From assembly GCA_004557035.1 (NCBI GenBank), contig SFFB01000006.1:20074-84073 (forward strand): 64,000 nucleotides of DNA, given 5' to 3'. Below, in pieces: positions 30,121 through 37,989 of the stretch. How positions within the stretch are numbered: the stretch's first letter is position 1; each line of letters begins with the position of its first letter. Made by a program: the position numbers and the translations under genes. The notes below the pieces were generated by a model that was not told the DNA's origin, did no database searches, and saw nothing but the letters and a program-made list of their open reading frames with translations. This DNA comes from Bacteroidales bacterium (GTDB lineage Bacteria > Bacteroidota > Bacteroidia > Bacteroidales > Bacteroidaceae).

Positions 30121-31464
30121 TCAATAGGCGGAGAGACGACCTGAATGTGAACGGGTATGACCGGTAACGAGAAGGCCATCATAGCCCCTCACCTGGATGT
30201 GACTCTTAATCTGCTGGAGCGTGTCGAGCACAACACCAACCAAAATCAACAGTGAGGTGCCGCCGAAGAACTGGGCAAAGCCCTGACTTACGCCAAACAC
30301 ACCGGCAAAAGCGGGAAGAATGGCAATCAGCGAGATGAACAATGAACCGGGCAACAGGATGCGAGACATGACGGTGTCGAGATAATCAGCAGTCGGTTTG
30401 CCGGGTTTAACGCCGGGGATGAAACCGTTGTTGCGTTTCATATCTTCCGCCATCTGTACGGGATTAAGTGTGATTGCGGTGTAGAAATAGGTGAATGCGA
30501 TGATGAGCACAACCAAAACTACATTGTAAGGCACACTCGTATGGTCACGGAAGCTGAGCCAGAAACCACTCACATTGGTGCTGGAAGACACAATGGTGAG
30601 AGGTATGAACATAATGGCCTGAGCAAAGATAATAGGCATTACGTTGGCGGCAAAGAGCTTCAAGGGGATGTACTGACGAGCACCGCCCAACTGACGACCA
30701 CCCTCGATGCGCTTGGCATATTGCACGGGGACTTTGCGTGTGGCCTTGACGAGAAGGATGGCCAATGCCATGACAAACAGCAAGGCGATAATCTCGAAGA
30801 GGAACTTCACAAGGCCACCACCCTGGCTTGCAGAGAGGGCATTGACAAATTCCTGACCCAAAGCCTCGGGCAGACGAGCAATAATACCAATCATAATGAT
30901 CAACGACACACCATTGCCGACACCTTTGTCGGTGATGCGCTCACCAAGCCAAAGGATGAACATGCTACCTGCTGCCATAATAATGGTAGAGGTGATGATG
31001 AACGACATACCCATCTCGACCTTGAAGGCATTGCCAGACATGTTGTGGAGATTGATGAGGTAGGCCGGAGCCTGGAACACCAAAATGGCAATGGTGAGAT
31101 AGCGGGTGTATTGGTTGATCTTGCGTCGACCGCTTTCGCCCTCACGCTGCATCTTCTGGAAGTAAGGCACAGCAATGGCCAACAACTGAATGACAATCGA
31201 TGCTGAAATGTAGGGCATGATACCCAATGCAAAAACGGAAGCATTGGAGAATGCACCACCCGAGAACATGTTCAGCAGGGACATCAAGCCGTCATCGGTC
31301 TGGTCGCGCAAAGCAGACAATCCATCGGGACCGGGATCGATGCCAGGCAACACAATGAACGAGCCAAAACGATAGACGAGAACAAAAAGGAGAGTGATGA
31401 GGATTCGAGATTTCAAATCCTCAATTCTCCAAATGCTCTTTACCGTCTCGATGATTTTTTTCAT
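30121..31464 (-). CDS. secY: Preprotein translocase subunit SecY
   Basis: The channel-forming subunit of the Sec translocon (447 residues, about ten membrane helices). Signature stretches include LITLLFVLVYRFGSFIVLPG (TM1), FALGIMPYISASIVIQLLAI (TM2) and the plug/TM7 area ANVMPIIFAQAIMFIPLTIV. The cytoplasmic C5 loop PGKPTADYLDTVMSRILLPG is present. It is encoded in the spc block between rplO and map, and its partner SecE is encoded at 15458-15655. SecG is not in this window. Confidence 0.97.
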   Translation of the reverse strand: MKKIIETVKSIWRIEDLKSRILITLLFVLVYRFGSFIVLPGIDPGPDGLSALRDQTDDGLMSLLNMFSGGAFSNASVFALGIMPYISASIVIQLLAIAVPYFQKMQREGESGRRKINQYTRYLTIAILVFQAPAYLINLHNMSGNAFKVEMGMSFIITSTIIMAAGSMFILWLGERITDKGVGNGVSLIIMIGIIARLPEALGQEFVNALSASQGGGLVKFLFEIIALLFVMALAILLVKATRKVPVQYAKRIEGGRQLGGARQYIPLKLFAANVMPIIFAQAIMFIPLTIVSSSTNVSGFWLSFRDHTSVPYNVVLVVLIIAFTYFYTAITLNPVQMAEDMKRNNGFIPGVKPGKPTADYLDTVMSRILLPGSLFISLIAILPAFAGVFGVSQGFAQFFGGTSLLILVGVVLDTLQQIKSHIQVRGYDGLLVTGHTRSHSGRLSAY

Positions 31465-31477
31465 TTAGGGGAGACTT

Positions 31478-31924
31478 TTAGATTACAGTTGCGGTACCAC
31501 CGGCTGCAACGATGGCAGCCTCGGCGCTCTTCGAGAAAGCGTGAGCCTCTACAGAAATCTTGGCGGTAAGTTCGCCAGCAGCAAGAATCTTGACCAAGTG
31601 CTTGGGAGACACGAAGCCAGCAGCAACGAGTTCTTCAATGCCAATCTTGGCAAGGCCCTTAGCTTCGGCCAAAGCCTGAAGAGTGGCCAAGTTGATGGCT
31701 TTGTATTCAACACGGTTGATGTTCTTGAAGCCGAACTTAGGCAGACGACGCTGCAAAGGCATCTGACCACCTTCAAAACCAATCTTCTTGCTATAACCGG
31801 AACGCTGCTTGGCACCTTTGTGACCACGCGTAGAGGTGCCGCCCATGCCAGAGCCGGGACCACGACCAATACGTTTACGTGTGTGGGTTGAACCTGCAGC
31901 AGGTTTTAAAGTATGTAATTTCAT
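31478..31924 (-). CDS. rplO: 50S ribosomal protein L15
   Basis: uL15 (148 residues) joins domains of 23S rRNA late in 50S assembly. The Gly/Arg-rich N-terminal arm (RKRIGRGPGSGMGGTSTRGHKGA region) reaches deep into the rRNA; FEGGQMPLQRRLPKFGFKNI is the family signature. It follows rpmD by 21 bases and precedes secY by 13. Confidence 0.97.
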   Translation of the reverse strand: MKLHTLKPAAGSTHTRKRIGRGPGSGMGGTSTRGHKGAKQRSGYSKKIGFEGGQMPLQRRLPKFGFKNINRVEYKAINLATLQALAEAKGLAKIGIEELVAAGFVSPKHLVKILAAGELTAKISVEAHAFSKSAEAAIVAAGGTATVI

Positions 31925-31945
31925 GACTTTCGTTGAATTAATGGA

Positions 31946-32122
31946 TTAGTCTACGATCGTTATCAAATGGTGAACCTTGCGCAACATACCACGAAGAGAG
32001 GCAGAATCCTCAACTTCGACGATACGATTCATTTTAGTAAGGCCCAGGGCATCGAGCGTTCTTTTCTGATCGATGGGTGCACCGATTCTGCTCTTGGTTT
32101 GCTTAATCTTTATCGTTGCCAT
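31946..32122 (-). CDS. rpmD: 50S ribosomal protein L30
   Basis: uL30 (58 residues), a peripheral 50S protein that some bacteria lack. I use the ATG at 32120-32122 (MATIKIKQTKSRIGAPIDQK); the longer open frame overlaps the end of rpsE. The remainder, RTLDALGLTKMNRIVEVEDS followed by SLRGMLRKVHHLI, matches the ferredoxin-like L30 fold. Seven bases after rpsE, 21 bases before rplO. Confidence 0.95.
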   Translation of the reverse strand: MATIKIKQTKSRIGAPIDQKRTLDALGLTKMNRIVEVEDSASLRGMLRKVHHLITIVD

Positions 32123-32129
32123 ATCGTTT

Positions 32130-32636
32130 TTATCCTCTGAATACTTTTTCCATAGAAATACCACGATGCTGAGCCACTGTGCGGGCGTCACGCATCTCGC
32201 TCAGAGCGAGGATGGTTGCCTTAACCAAGTTGTGGGGGTTAGAAGAACCCTTAGACTTGGCCAAAACGTCTTTGATGCCAACGCTCTCGAGCACGGCACG
32301 CATAGCGCCACCGGCTACCACACCGGTACCCTCAGATGCGGGGAGGATGATGACCTCGGCACCACCGAAGTGAGCGGCCTGCTCGTGGGGCACTGTACCT
32401 TTGATGACGGGAACCTTGACCAGGTTCTTCTTGGCAGCTTCCACACCTTTGGCAATGGCGGCGGTAACTTCGCCGGCTTTACCAAGACCGTAGCCGATGA
32501 CTCCTTTGCCATCACCGACTACAACGATAGCGGCGAATGTGAAGGTACGACCACCCTTGGTAACTTTTACTACACGATTGATAGCAACGAGTCTATCCTT
32601 TAATTCTTCGTTGTTTACTATTACTCTGTTTGCCAT
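32130..32636 (-). CDS. rpsE: 30S ribosomal protein S5
   Basis: uS5 (168 residues from MANRVIVNNEE) lies at the mRNA entry of the 30S subunit and affects decoding accuracy. The dsRNA-binding N-domain (KDRLVAINRVVKVTKGGRTF, TFAAIVVVGDGKGVIGYGLG) and the C-domain (GTGVVAGGAMRAVLESVGIK) are intact. A start two codons earlier (32642, MIM) overlaps the rplR stop by one base (TAATG) and is also possible; MANRV matches family N-termini better. Confidence 0.95.
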   Translation of the reverse strand: MANRVIVNNEELKDRLVAINRVVKVTKGGRTFTFAAIVVVGDGKGVIGYGLGKAGEVTAAIAKGVEAAKKNLVKVPVIKGTVPHEQAAHFGGAEVIILPASEGTGVVAGGAMRAVLESVGIKDVLAKSKGSSNPHNLVKATILALSEMRDARTVAQHRGISMEKVFRG

Positions 32637-32641
32637 AATCA

Positions 32642-32986
32642 TTAGAATTTAAGTCCTCCTTTACGGGCGCCGTCTGCTACTTCTTTCACACGGCCGTGAT
32701 AGAGATAACCATTACGATCGAATACCACAGATGAAATACCTGCTTCCAGGGCTTTCTTGGCTACAGCCTCGCCGACCAGAGCGGCCTGCTCTTTCTTGGG
32801 CATCTTTTCCATACCAAGAGAAGAGGCGGCTACAAGCGTAGAAGCTGTTTCGTCATTGATAATCTGTGCGTAAATTTGTTTGTTGCTTCTGAATACAGAT
32901 AAGCGGGGGCACTGGGCGGTACCAGATACCTTATTACGTACCCGACATTTTATCTTGAGGCGTCTTTGTTCTTTTTTCGTTGTCAT
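32642..32986 (-). CDS. rplR: 50S ribosomal protein L18
   Basis: uL18 (114 residues) binds 5S rRNA together with L5. CPRLSVFRSNKQIYAQIIND and VFDRNGYLYHGRVKEVADGA followed by ARKGGLKF are family marks. The N-terminal basic arm (KEQRRLKIKCRVRNKVSG) contacts the RNA. The stop overlaps a possible upstream start of rpsE by one base. The gene begins 17 bases after rplF. Confidence 0.97.
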   Translation of the reverse strand: MTTKKEQRRLKIKCRVRNKVSGTAQCPRLSVFRSNKQIYAQIINDETASTLVAASSLGMEKMPKKEQAALVGEAVAKKALEAGISSVVFDRNGYLYHGRVKEVADGARKGGLKF

Positions 32987-33003
32987 AATTTTATCGTCTT
33001 AAA

Positions 33004-33573
33004 TTACTTTGCACCTGCTGACTTACCAGACTTGCGACGAATCTGTTCGCCAACAAACAAGATACCTTTACCCTTATAAGGTTCGGGCTTGCGGAAAGAA
33101 CGGATCTTAGCGCAAACAAGTCCGAGGAGTTGCTTGTCACAAGACTCCAGACAAATGTACGGGTTCTTATTTCTTTCTGACTTAGTCTCTACCTTGATTT
33201 CAGGCGGCAATTGGATGAAAATGCTGTGAGTGTAACCAAGAGCGAACTCAACAATGTTGCCCTGGTTAGAAACACGATAACCTACACCGACAAGCTCCAT
33301 TTCTTTCTTGTAGCCTTGCGAAACGCCAACGACCATGTTGTTGACGAGCGCACGGTAAAGACCATGGTAGGCTTGCTTCTGCTTGTTGCTGACATCTACA
33401 TTTGCCTCATCGATAGAGAACGTGATGACGTTGTCTTCAATGTTTACAATGATAGAAGGATCAACAGCTTGGCTTAATTCACCCTTCGGTCCTTTTACAG
33501 ACACTACATTATCCTTCAGAGTGACAGTGACACCTGCAGGGATGTTAATCGGCAATTTACCTATTCTTGACAT
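33004..33573 (-). CDS. rplF: 50S ribosomal protein L6
   Basis: uL6 (189 residues) lies near the sarcin-ricin loop and the GTPase factor site. MSRIGKLPINIPAGVTVTLK and the C-terminal PYKGKGILFVGEQIRRKSGK are typical, with the two tandem alpha/beta domains intact. I use the ATG at 33571-33573; the frame is open 11 codons further but lacks similarity. This start is preceded by a perfect AGGAGG, exceptional among the ribosomal genes here. Confidence 0.97.
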   Translation of the reverse strand: MSRIGKLPINIPAGVTVTLKDNVVSVKGPKGELSQAVDPSIIVNIEDNVITFSIDEANVDVSNKQKQAYHGLYRALVNNMVVGVSQGYKKEMELVGVGYRVSNQGNIVEFALGYTHSIFIQLPPEIKVETKSERNKNPYICLESCDKQLLGLVCAKIRSFRKPEPYKGKGILFVGEQIRRKSGKSAGAK

Positions 33574-33579
33574 GTTATT

Positions 33580-33585
33580 CCTCCT
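33580..33585 (-). promoter_or_regulatory. Perfect Shine-Dalgarno AGGAGG upstream of rplF
   Basis: Minus-strand AGGAGG, six bases (AATAAC), then ATG of rplF. The spacing is identical to that at hpf. None of the neighbouring ribosomal genes whose leaders I checked has a free-standing motif of this strength. Confidence 0.75.
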
Positions 33586-33590
33586 AAAAA

Positions 33591-33986
33591 TTAGTAAACG
33601 TAGCAAAGGACTTCGCCACCAATCTTGAGTTCGGCGGCTTCCTTGTCTGTCATCACACCTTTGGAAGTGGATATGATAGCAATACCCAATCCGTTAATTA
33701 CTCTCGGCATTTCACGATAGCCTGTGTATTTACGCATACCGGGCTTTGAAACACGGGTTAAGCTCTTGATGGCATTAACCTTGCTCTGGGGATGATACTT
33801 CAGAGCGATTTTGATTGTACCTTGAGGACCATCATCCTCGAACTTGAAGTTGAGAATGTATCCTTTCTCGAAAAGGATTTTGGTGATGTCCTTCTTCAAA
33901 TTTGATGCGGGCACTTCAACTACACGGTGTTTGGCCTGGATAGCGTTGCGCAATCGCGTCAAATAATCTGCTATGGGATCAGTCAT
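33591..33986 (-). CDS. rpsH: 30S ribosomal protein S8
   Basis: uS8 (131 residues) is an early binder of the 16S central domain. MTDPIADYLTRLRNAIQAKH and the C-terminal ISTSKGVMTDKEAAELKIGG are conserved. In E. coli S8 is the spc-operon repressor acting at the rplE start; whether the rplE leader here (the rplX-rplE overlap) mimics its rRNA site was not determinable by eye. The 69-base gap upstream after rpsN is the largest in this segment but shows no terminator. Confidence 0.97.
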   Translation of the reverse strand: MTDPIADYLTRLRNAIQAKHRVVEVPASNLKKDITKILFEKGYILNFKFEDDGPQGTIKIALKYHPQSKVNAIKSLTRVSKPGMRKYTGYREMPRVINGLGIAIISTSKGVMTDKEAAELKIGGEVLCYVY

Positions 33987-34055
33987 AATGTGTTTTAATT
34001 AATCGGGACTCCCCGACAATATTAAAAATTAAAAAGTTGTTTCTGTGGAGTGCAA

Positions 34056-34358
34056 TTACCAGCTGGCTTTCTTCACACCGGGGATGAGACCGTTTGAAGC
34101 CATCTCGCGGAATTGGATACGAGAAAGACCGAAAAGGCGGATGTAACCTTTGGGACGACCGGTCAGTTTGCAACGGTTGTGAAGGCGGATGGGGTTGGCG
34201 TTGCGGGGGATTGCCTGAAGTTTGCGAGCTGCTTCGTATGCTTCTGCAGGATCGTTTGACTTGTTGACAATTTCTTTCAACGCTTTACGCTTCTCAGCAT
34301 ACTTGGCTACTAATTTGGCTCGCTTTACCTCGCGAGCTTTCATTGATTCTTTTGCCAT
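34056..34358 (-). CDS. rpsN: 30S ribosomal protein S14 (zinc-free, long form)
   Basis: uS14 (100 residues) helps assemble the 30S head. MAKESMKAREVKRAKLVAKY and the tail IQFREMASNGLIPGVKKASW are typical. The zinc-ribbon cysteines of the short form are missing (only one Cys, in HNRCKLTGRP), so this is the C- form. The length includes a helical segment near residues 30-50 (VNKSNDPAEAYEAARKLQAI) that is shorter in many other Bacteroidetes as I remember them. It follows rplE by six bases. Confidence 0.96.
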   Translation of the reverse strand: MAKESMKAREVKRAKLVAKYAEKRKALKEIVNKSNDPAEAYEAARKLQAIPRNANPIRLHNRCKLTGRPKGYIRLFGLSRIQFREMASNGLIPGVKKASW

Positions 34359-34364
34359 ATCGTA

Positions 34365-34895
34365 TTATTTGTTATTAGCGTTTTTGAAAGGCAGACCGAA
34401 CTCTTTGAGAAGAGCGTAACCCTCTTCGTCGGTAGGAGCACTTGTAACGAAAGTGATGTTCATACCGAGCAGACGGTCAATGGCATCGATGTTGATTTCA
34501 GGGAAAATGATTTGTTCCTGAATACCGAGGGTGTAGTTGCCACGGCCATCGAGTTTGCTCTGGATACCCTTGAAGTCGCGGATACGGGGCAAATCATACA
34601 TACGCTCACGACGCAGGGTCACTGTAACGCCGATGGGCATCTTCTTACGCAGTTTGAAGTTTGACACGTCCTTGCGTGAAAGCGTGGGGACGGCCTTCTG
34701 TCCGGTAATTGCAGTAAGCTCATTGATGGCTACATCAATAATCTTCTTGTCGGCAGTGGCGATGCCCAAGCCCTGATTGATGACAATCTTCTTGAGCACG
34801 GGAATCTGCATTGAAGAAGAATAGTTGAACTGCTTCATCAAGGCCGGAGCGATGCGCTCGGCGTATTCCTTTTTAAGACTTGCTGTATTACTCAT
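34365..34895 (-). CDS. rplE: 50S ribosomal protein L5
   Basis: uL5 (176 residues) binds 5S rRNA and contacts the P-site tRNA and S13. VLKKIVINQGLGIATADKKI, GVTVTLRRERMYDLPRIRDF and GNYTLGIQEQIIFPEINIDA are family signatures. The start codon overlaps the last base of the rplX stop, so translation is likely coupled; a GGAG stretch within the end of rplX lies eight bases upstream. Confidence 0.97.
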   Translation of the reverse strand: MSNTASLKKEYAERIAPALMKQFNYSSSMQIPVLKKIVINQGLGIATADKKIIDVAINELTAITGQKAVPTLSRKDVSNFKLRKKMPIGVTVTLRRERMYDLPRIRDFKGIQSKLDGRGNYTLGIQEQIIFPEINIDAIDRLLGMNITFVTSAPTDEEGYALLKEFGLPFKNANNK

Positions 34896-35215
34896 TACTT
34901 AATCTCCTCTCCTGATTTTTTAGCATAACGAACCAATTTGCCTTCCTCGTTTTTGCGACGGCCGATGCGGGTCGGCTTGTTGCTCTGAGGATCGAGCACG
35001 TTGAGGTTGGAGATGTGAATGGGGGCTTCCATTTTCACAAAACCACCTTGGGGGTTCTTAGCGCTGGGTTTCTGACTTTTGGTCACGATGTTAGCGCCTT
35101 CGACGATGGCACGCTGTTCTGAAACAAGGACTTTGAGGACCTTACCGGTCTTGCCTTTGTCCTTGCCGGTGTTGACGAACACCATATCGCCTGTCTTGAT
35201 ATGTAATTTTGCCAT
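34895..35215 (-). CDS. rplX: 50S ribosomal protein L24
   Basis: uL24 (106 residues) is an assembly initiator at the 5' end of 23S rRNA with a KOW motif (GDMVFVNTGKDKGKTGKVLK). PSAKNPQGGFVKMEAPIHIS and the lysine-rich end are usual. No zinc-finger tail. It follows rplN by 21 bases and overlaps rplE by one base. Confidence 0.97.
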   Translation of the reverse strand: MAKLHIKTGDMVFVNTGKDKGKTGKVLKVLVSEQRAIVEGANIVTKSQKPSAKNPQGGFVKMEAPIHISNLNVLDPQSNKPTRIGRRKNEEGKLVRYAKKSGEEIK

Positions 35216-35236
35216 TACTAATCTTGTTTACTTAAA

Positions 35237-35602
35237 TTAAAGAACCTCAGGTGCCAAAGAAACGACCTTCATATTGACGGCACGAAGTTCACGGGCAACC
35301 GGACCGAAGATACGGCTTCCGCGCAACTCACCAGCATTGTTGAGCAACACGCAAGCGTTGTCATCGAAGCGGATGTAAGAACCGTCAGCGCGACGGATTT
35401 CTTTTTTCGTGCGTACGATCAAGGCTTTTGAAACAGCACCTTTTTTAATTTCACTTGACGGGATGACGTTCTTTACAGCAACGACAATCACGTCACCAAC
35501 AGAAGCATAGCGACGCTTCGTACCGCCGAGAACACGGATACAGAGAGCTTCGCGTGCGCCGCTGTTATCGGCAACTGTAAGTCTGGACTCAGTTTGTATC
35601 AT
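35237..35602 (-). CDS. rplN: 50S ribosomal protein L14
   Basis: uL14 (121 residues) lies at the subunit interface and is the docking site for RsfS when ribosomes are silenced. MIQTESRLTVADNSGAREAL and SRIFGPVARELRAVNMKVVS are diagnostic. It follows rpsQ by two bases, suggesting coupled translation. Confidence 0.98.
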   Translation of the reverse strand: MIQTESRLTVADNSGAREALCIRVLGGTKRRYASVGDVIVVAVKNVIPSSEIKKGAVSKALIVRTKKEIRRADGSYIRFDDNACVLLNNAGELRGSRIFGPVARELRAVNMKVVSLAPEVL

Positions 35603-35604
35603 AA

Positions 35605-35862
35605 TTACTTAGCTCTTTCAACGATTTCTACAACTCTCCAACGTTTGGTCTTGCTCAAAGGGCGAGTTTCCATGATTGCTACCGTATCGCCTACGTTGCA
35701 GTCATTCTTCTCGTCGTGAACATGATACTTCTTAGTCTTGGAGACGAATTTACCATATATGGGGTGCTTCTCTTTGAACTTGGCAGCCACTACGATGGTT
35801 TTGTCCATCTTGGTGCTGATTACGACACCCTGTCTTGTTTTTCTTAAATTTCTAGCTTCCAT
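35605..35862 (-). CDS. rpsQ: 30S ribosomal protein S17
   Basis: uS17 (85 residues), an OB-fold protein binding 16S rRNA helix 11. RKTRQGVVISTKMDKTIVVA is the signature; GDTVAIMETRPLSKTKRWRV forms the last strands. It follows rpmC by 11 bases and precedes rplN by two. Confidence 0.97.
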   Translation of the reverse strand: MEARNLRKTRQGVVISTKMDKTIVVAAKFKEKHPIYGKFVSKTKKYHVHDEKNDCNVGDTVAIMETRPLSKTKRWRVVEIVERAK

Positions 35863-35873
35863 CCGAACTGATT

Positions 35874-36068
35874 TTATTTGTTAAGTTCAAGTTCTCTCAA
35901 CACAGTTTTCATTCGGGCAATCGTACGACGTGCGGCCTTAATCTGTGAAGGATTTTCAAGAGGAGAGACGCTATGATTGATGCACATCTGGTTGTATTTT
36001 GCCACTTCGGCATCAATACGCTCAGCCAATTCATTGGCGGGAATTTGTCTAATTTCTGCAATCTTCAT
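35874..36068 (-). CDS. rpmC: 50S ribosomal protein L29
   Basis: uL29 (64 residues) sits by the exit tunnel and helps dock SRP and trigger factor. MKIAEIRQIPANELAERIDA is followed by the conserved RTIARMKTVLRELEL. I start at the ATG 36066-36068; the frame also has an upstream TTG that overlaps the rplP stop and is less likely. Two bases separate it from rplP. Confidence 0.95.
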   Translation of the reverse strand: MKIAEIRQIPANELAERIDAEVAKYNQMCINHSVSPLENPSQIKAARRTIARMKTVLRELELNK

Positions 36069-36070
36069 AA

Positions 36071-36496
36071 TCAAGCCTTTTGATCGTAGTCAGGTCTTAC
36101 GATGAATTTTGTGGTTACGGGAAGTTTTTGAGCAGCGAGGCGCAGGGCTTCTTTTGCCACATCAAAGGGAACACCTTCAATCTCGAAGATGATACGACCC
36201 GGAGTGATGGGGAATACATAACCGACGGGATCACCCTTACCCTTACCCATACGTACGTCGGCAGGTTTCTTGGTGATGGGTTTGTCGGGGAAGATGCGAA
36301 TCCAGCTCTGACCCTCACGCTGCATATAACGGGTCATGGCGATACGCGCAGCTTCAATTTGGCGACCGGTGAGCCAGTGTGTGTCAAGGCTCTTAATGCC
36401 GAAGCTACCGAAAGCCAGCTGTGTGCCGCGGTGGGCGTTTCCTTTGCAGCGGCCCTTTTGCGGTCTTCTGTATTTTGTTCTTTTAGGTTGTAACAT
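36071..36496 (-). CDS. rplP: 50S ribosomal protein L16
   Basis: uL16 (141 residues) organises the A-site region of the 50S subunit. MLQPKRTKYRRPQKGRCKGN, RQIEAARIAMTRYMQREGQS and FPDKPITKKPADVRMGKGKG are invariant stretches. The Arg in the QREGQSWIRIF region is part of the segment that can be hydroxylated by YcfD in proteobacteria; no such enzyme is seen here. It follows rpsC by 13 bases. Confidence 0.98.
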   Translation of the reverse strand: MLQPKRTKYRRPQKGRCKGNAHRGTQLAFGSFGIKSLDTHWLTGRQIEAARIAMTRYMQREGQSWIRIFPDKPITKKPADVRMGKGKGDPVGYVFPITPGRIIFEIEGVPFDVAKEALRLAAQKLPVTTKFIVRPDYDQKA

Positions 36497-36509
36497 AATA
36501 CTCTAACTT

Positions 36510-37241
36510 TTAGCGGTTGTTGTTTCTTTTGCCACGGAACTTACGGCCACCATTGCCATAACCATTGCCACGGCCATTGTCCTTCTCAGGAGTAAAGTTA
36601 GGCGCGAGGTCACGTTTGCCATATACTTCGCCGCGGCAGATCCAAACTTTGATGCCAAGCAGACCAACCTTGGTGAGGGCTTCGGTCTGGCAGTAGTCGA
36701 TGTCGGCGCGGAAAGTGTGAAGGGGCGTACGGCCTTCCTTGAACATTTCCTTGCGGGCCATTTCAGCACCGTTAAGACGTCCGCAGATTTGCACTTTGAT
36801 ACCTTCGGCACCTGCGTGCATAGCGTTGGCAATAGCCATCTTGATGGCACGGCGGTAAGCAATCTTGCCTTCCACCTGGCGAGCGATGCTCTTGCCTACG
36901 ATTGTGGCGTCAAGGTCAGGGCGCTTAATCTCAAAGATATTAATTTGTACCTCTTTGTCGGTAACTTTCTTCAATTCGCCTTTGAGTTTTTCAACTTCCT
37001 GTCCACCTTTACCAATGATTAAACCCGGGCGTGATGTGCATACGGTGATGGTAATCAGTTTGGGTGTACGCTCAATCACGATGCGAGAGACGCTGGCTTT
37101 GGCCAAACGGGCTTCAAGATATTTACGGATTTTGCTATCTTCGAGCAAGTTGTCACCGAAGTTAGAGCCTCCGAACCAGTTTGAGTCCCAGCCGCGGATA
37201 ATTCCAAGTCGGTTACTTATCGGATTTACTTTTTGTCCCAT
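36510..37241 (-). CDS. rpsC: 30S ribosomal protein S3
   Basis: uS3 (243 residues) lines the mRNA entry and contributes to helicase activity. The KH domain has VCTSRPGLIIGKGGQEVEKL, and the C-domain GVKVWICRGEVYGKRD-type sequence is present. The C-terminus is a Gly/Asn/Arg-rich tail (NGRGNGYGNGGRKFRGKRNN), ~25 residues of low complexity that may bind RNA non-specifically. It lies 13 bases after rplV. Confidence 0.97.
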   Translation of the reverse strand: MGQKVNPISNRLGIIRGWDSNWFGGSNFGDNLLEDSKIRKYLEARLAKASVSRIVIERTPKLITITVCTSRPGLIIGKGGQEVEKLKGELKKVTDKEVQINIFEIKRPDLDATIVGKSIARQVEGKIAYRRAIKMAIANAMHAGAEGIKVQICGRLNGAEMARKEMFKEGRTPLHTFRADIDYCQTEALTKVGLLGIKVWICRGEVYGKRDLAPNFTPEKDNGRGNGYGNGGRKFRGKRNNNR

Positions 37242-37254
37242 ACTTGTCTTTCAG

Positions 37255-37653
37255 TTAATCATTAGTTTTGGTACCCACGAAAATCGTGACATGGTTTGAA
37301 CGTTTGCGGATGCGGTAGCCACGACCTTGAGGTGCAGGACGCATACGCTTGAGGGTAACGCCTTCGTCTACGAAGATACGGGTGATGTACAATTCGCCTT
37401 CCTCGGCTTTACGGTCATTCTTCTGTTCCCAGTTGGCGATAGCAGAGCGCAACACTTTTTCAACGTCGAGCGAAGCTGCTTTCTTTGAGAATTTGAGCGT
37501 ACCGAGGGCGCGATTTACCTCCATACCGCGCACGAGGTCTACCACGTAGCGCATCTTGCGGGGAGAGGAGGGAACATTTCGCAGTTTTGCGAAATATTGG
37601 GTCTTGCGGGCTTCTTTTCTTGCTTCAGCCGCTAATCTTTTTCTTGCTCCCAT
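37255..37653 (-). CDS. rplV: 50S ribosomal protein L22
   Basis: uL22 (132 residues) extends a beta hairpin into the exit tunnel, where macrolide resistance mutations can arise. The hairpin tip here reads LKRMRPAPQGRGYRIRKRSN, the normal form. The body has NVPSSPRKMRYVVDLVRGME. The N-terminus (MGARKRLAAEARKEARKTQY) is longer than in E. coli, as in other Bacteroidetes. It follows rpsS after 44 bases. Confidence 0.97.
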   Translation of the reverse strand: MGARKRLAAEARKEARKTQYFAKLRNVPSSPRKMRYVVDLVRGMEVNRALGTLKFSKKAASLDVEKVLRSAIANWEQKNDRKAEEGELYITRIFVDEGVTLKRMRPAPQGRGYRIRKRSNHVTIFVGTKTND

Positions 37654-37697
37654 TTATTGTTTTTTTCTTTTTTTAATGTCGGTTGAATGTCGAGCTC

Positions 37698-37967
37698 TTA
37701 TTTTTTCTTGTTACCTGCGTGGCCGCCGAACTTGCGAGTGGGTGCAAATTCACCGAGTTTGTGACCTACCATATTTTCCGTCACATAGACGGGGATGAAC
37801 TTGTTTCCGTTGTGCACGGCGACGGTATGGCCAACAAAGTCGGGCGAAATCATTGAAGCGCGTGACCAGGTCTTAACAACGCTCTTTTTGCCACTTTCAT
37901 TCATGGCGAGAATTTTCTTCTCCAAAGAGACAGCTATATAAGGGCCTTTTTTTAATGAACGACTCAT
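37698..37967 (-). CDS. rpsS: 30S ribosomal protein S19
   Basis: uS19 (89 residues) is in the 30S head, pairing with S13. MSRSLKKGPYIAVSLEKKIL and HNGNKFIPVYVTENMVGHKL then GEFAPTRKFGGH are signatures. It follows rplB by 22 bases and precedes rplV by 44. Confidence 0.98.
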   Translation of the reverse strand: MSRSLKKGPYIAVSLEKKILAMNESGKKSVVKTWSRASMISPDFVGHTVAVHNGNKFIPVYVTENMVGHKLGEFAPTRKFGGHAGNKKK

Positions 37968-37989
37968 AGATGTTCTATTTTAGTGCTTG

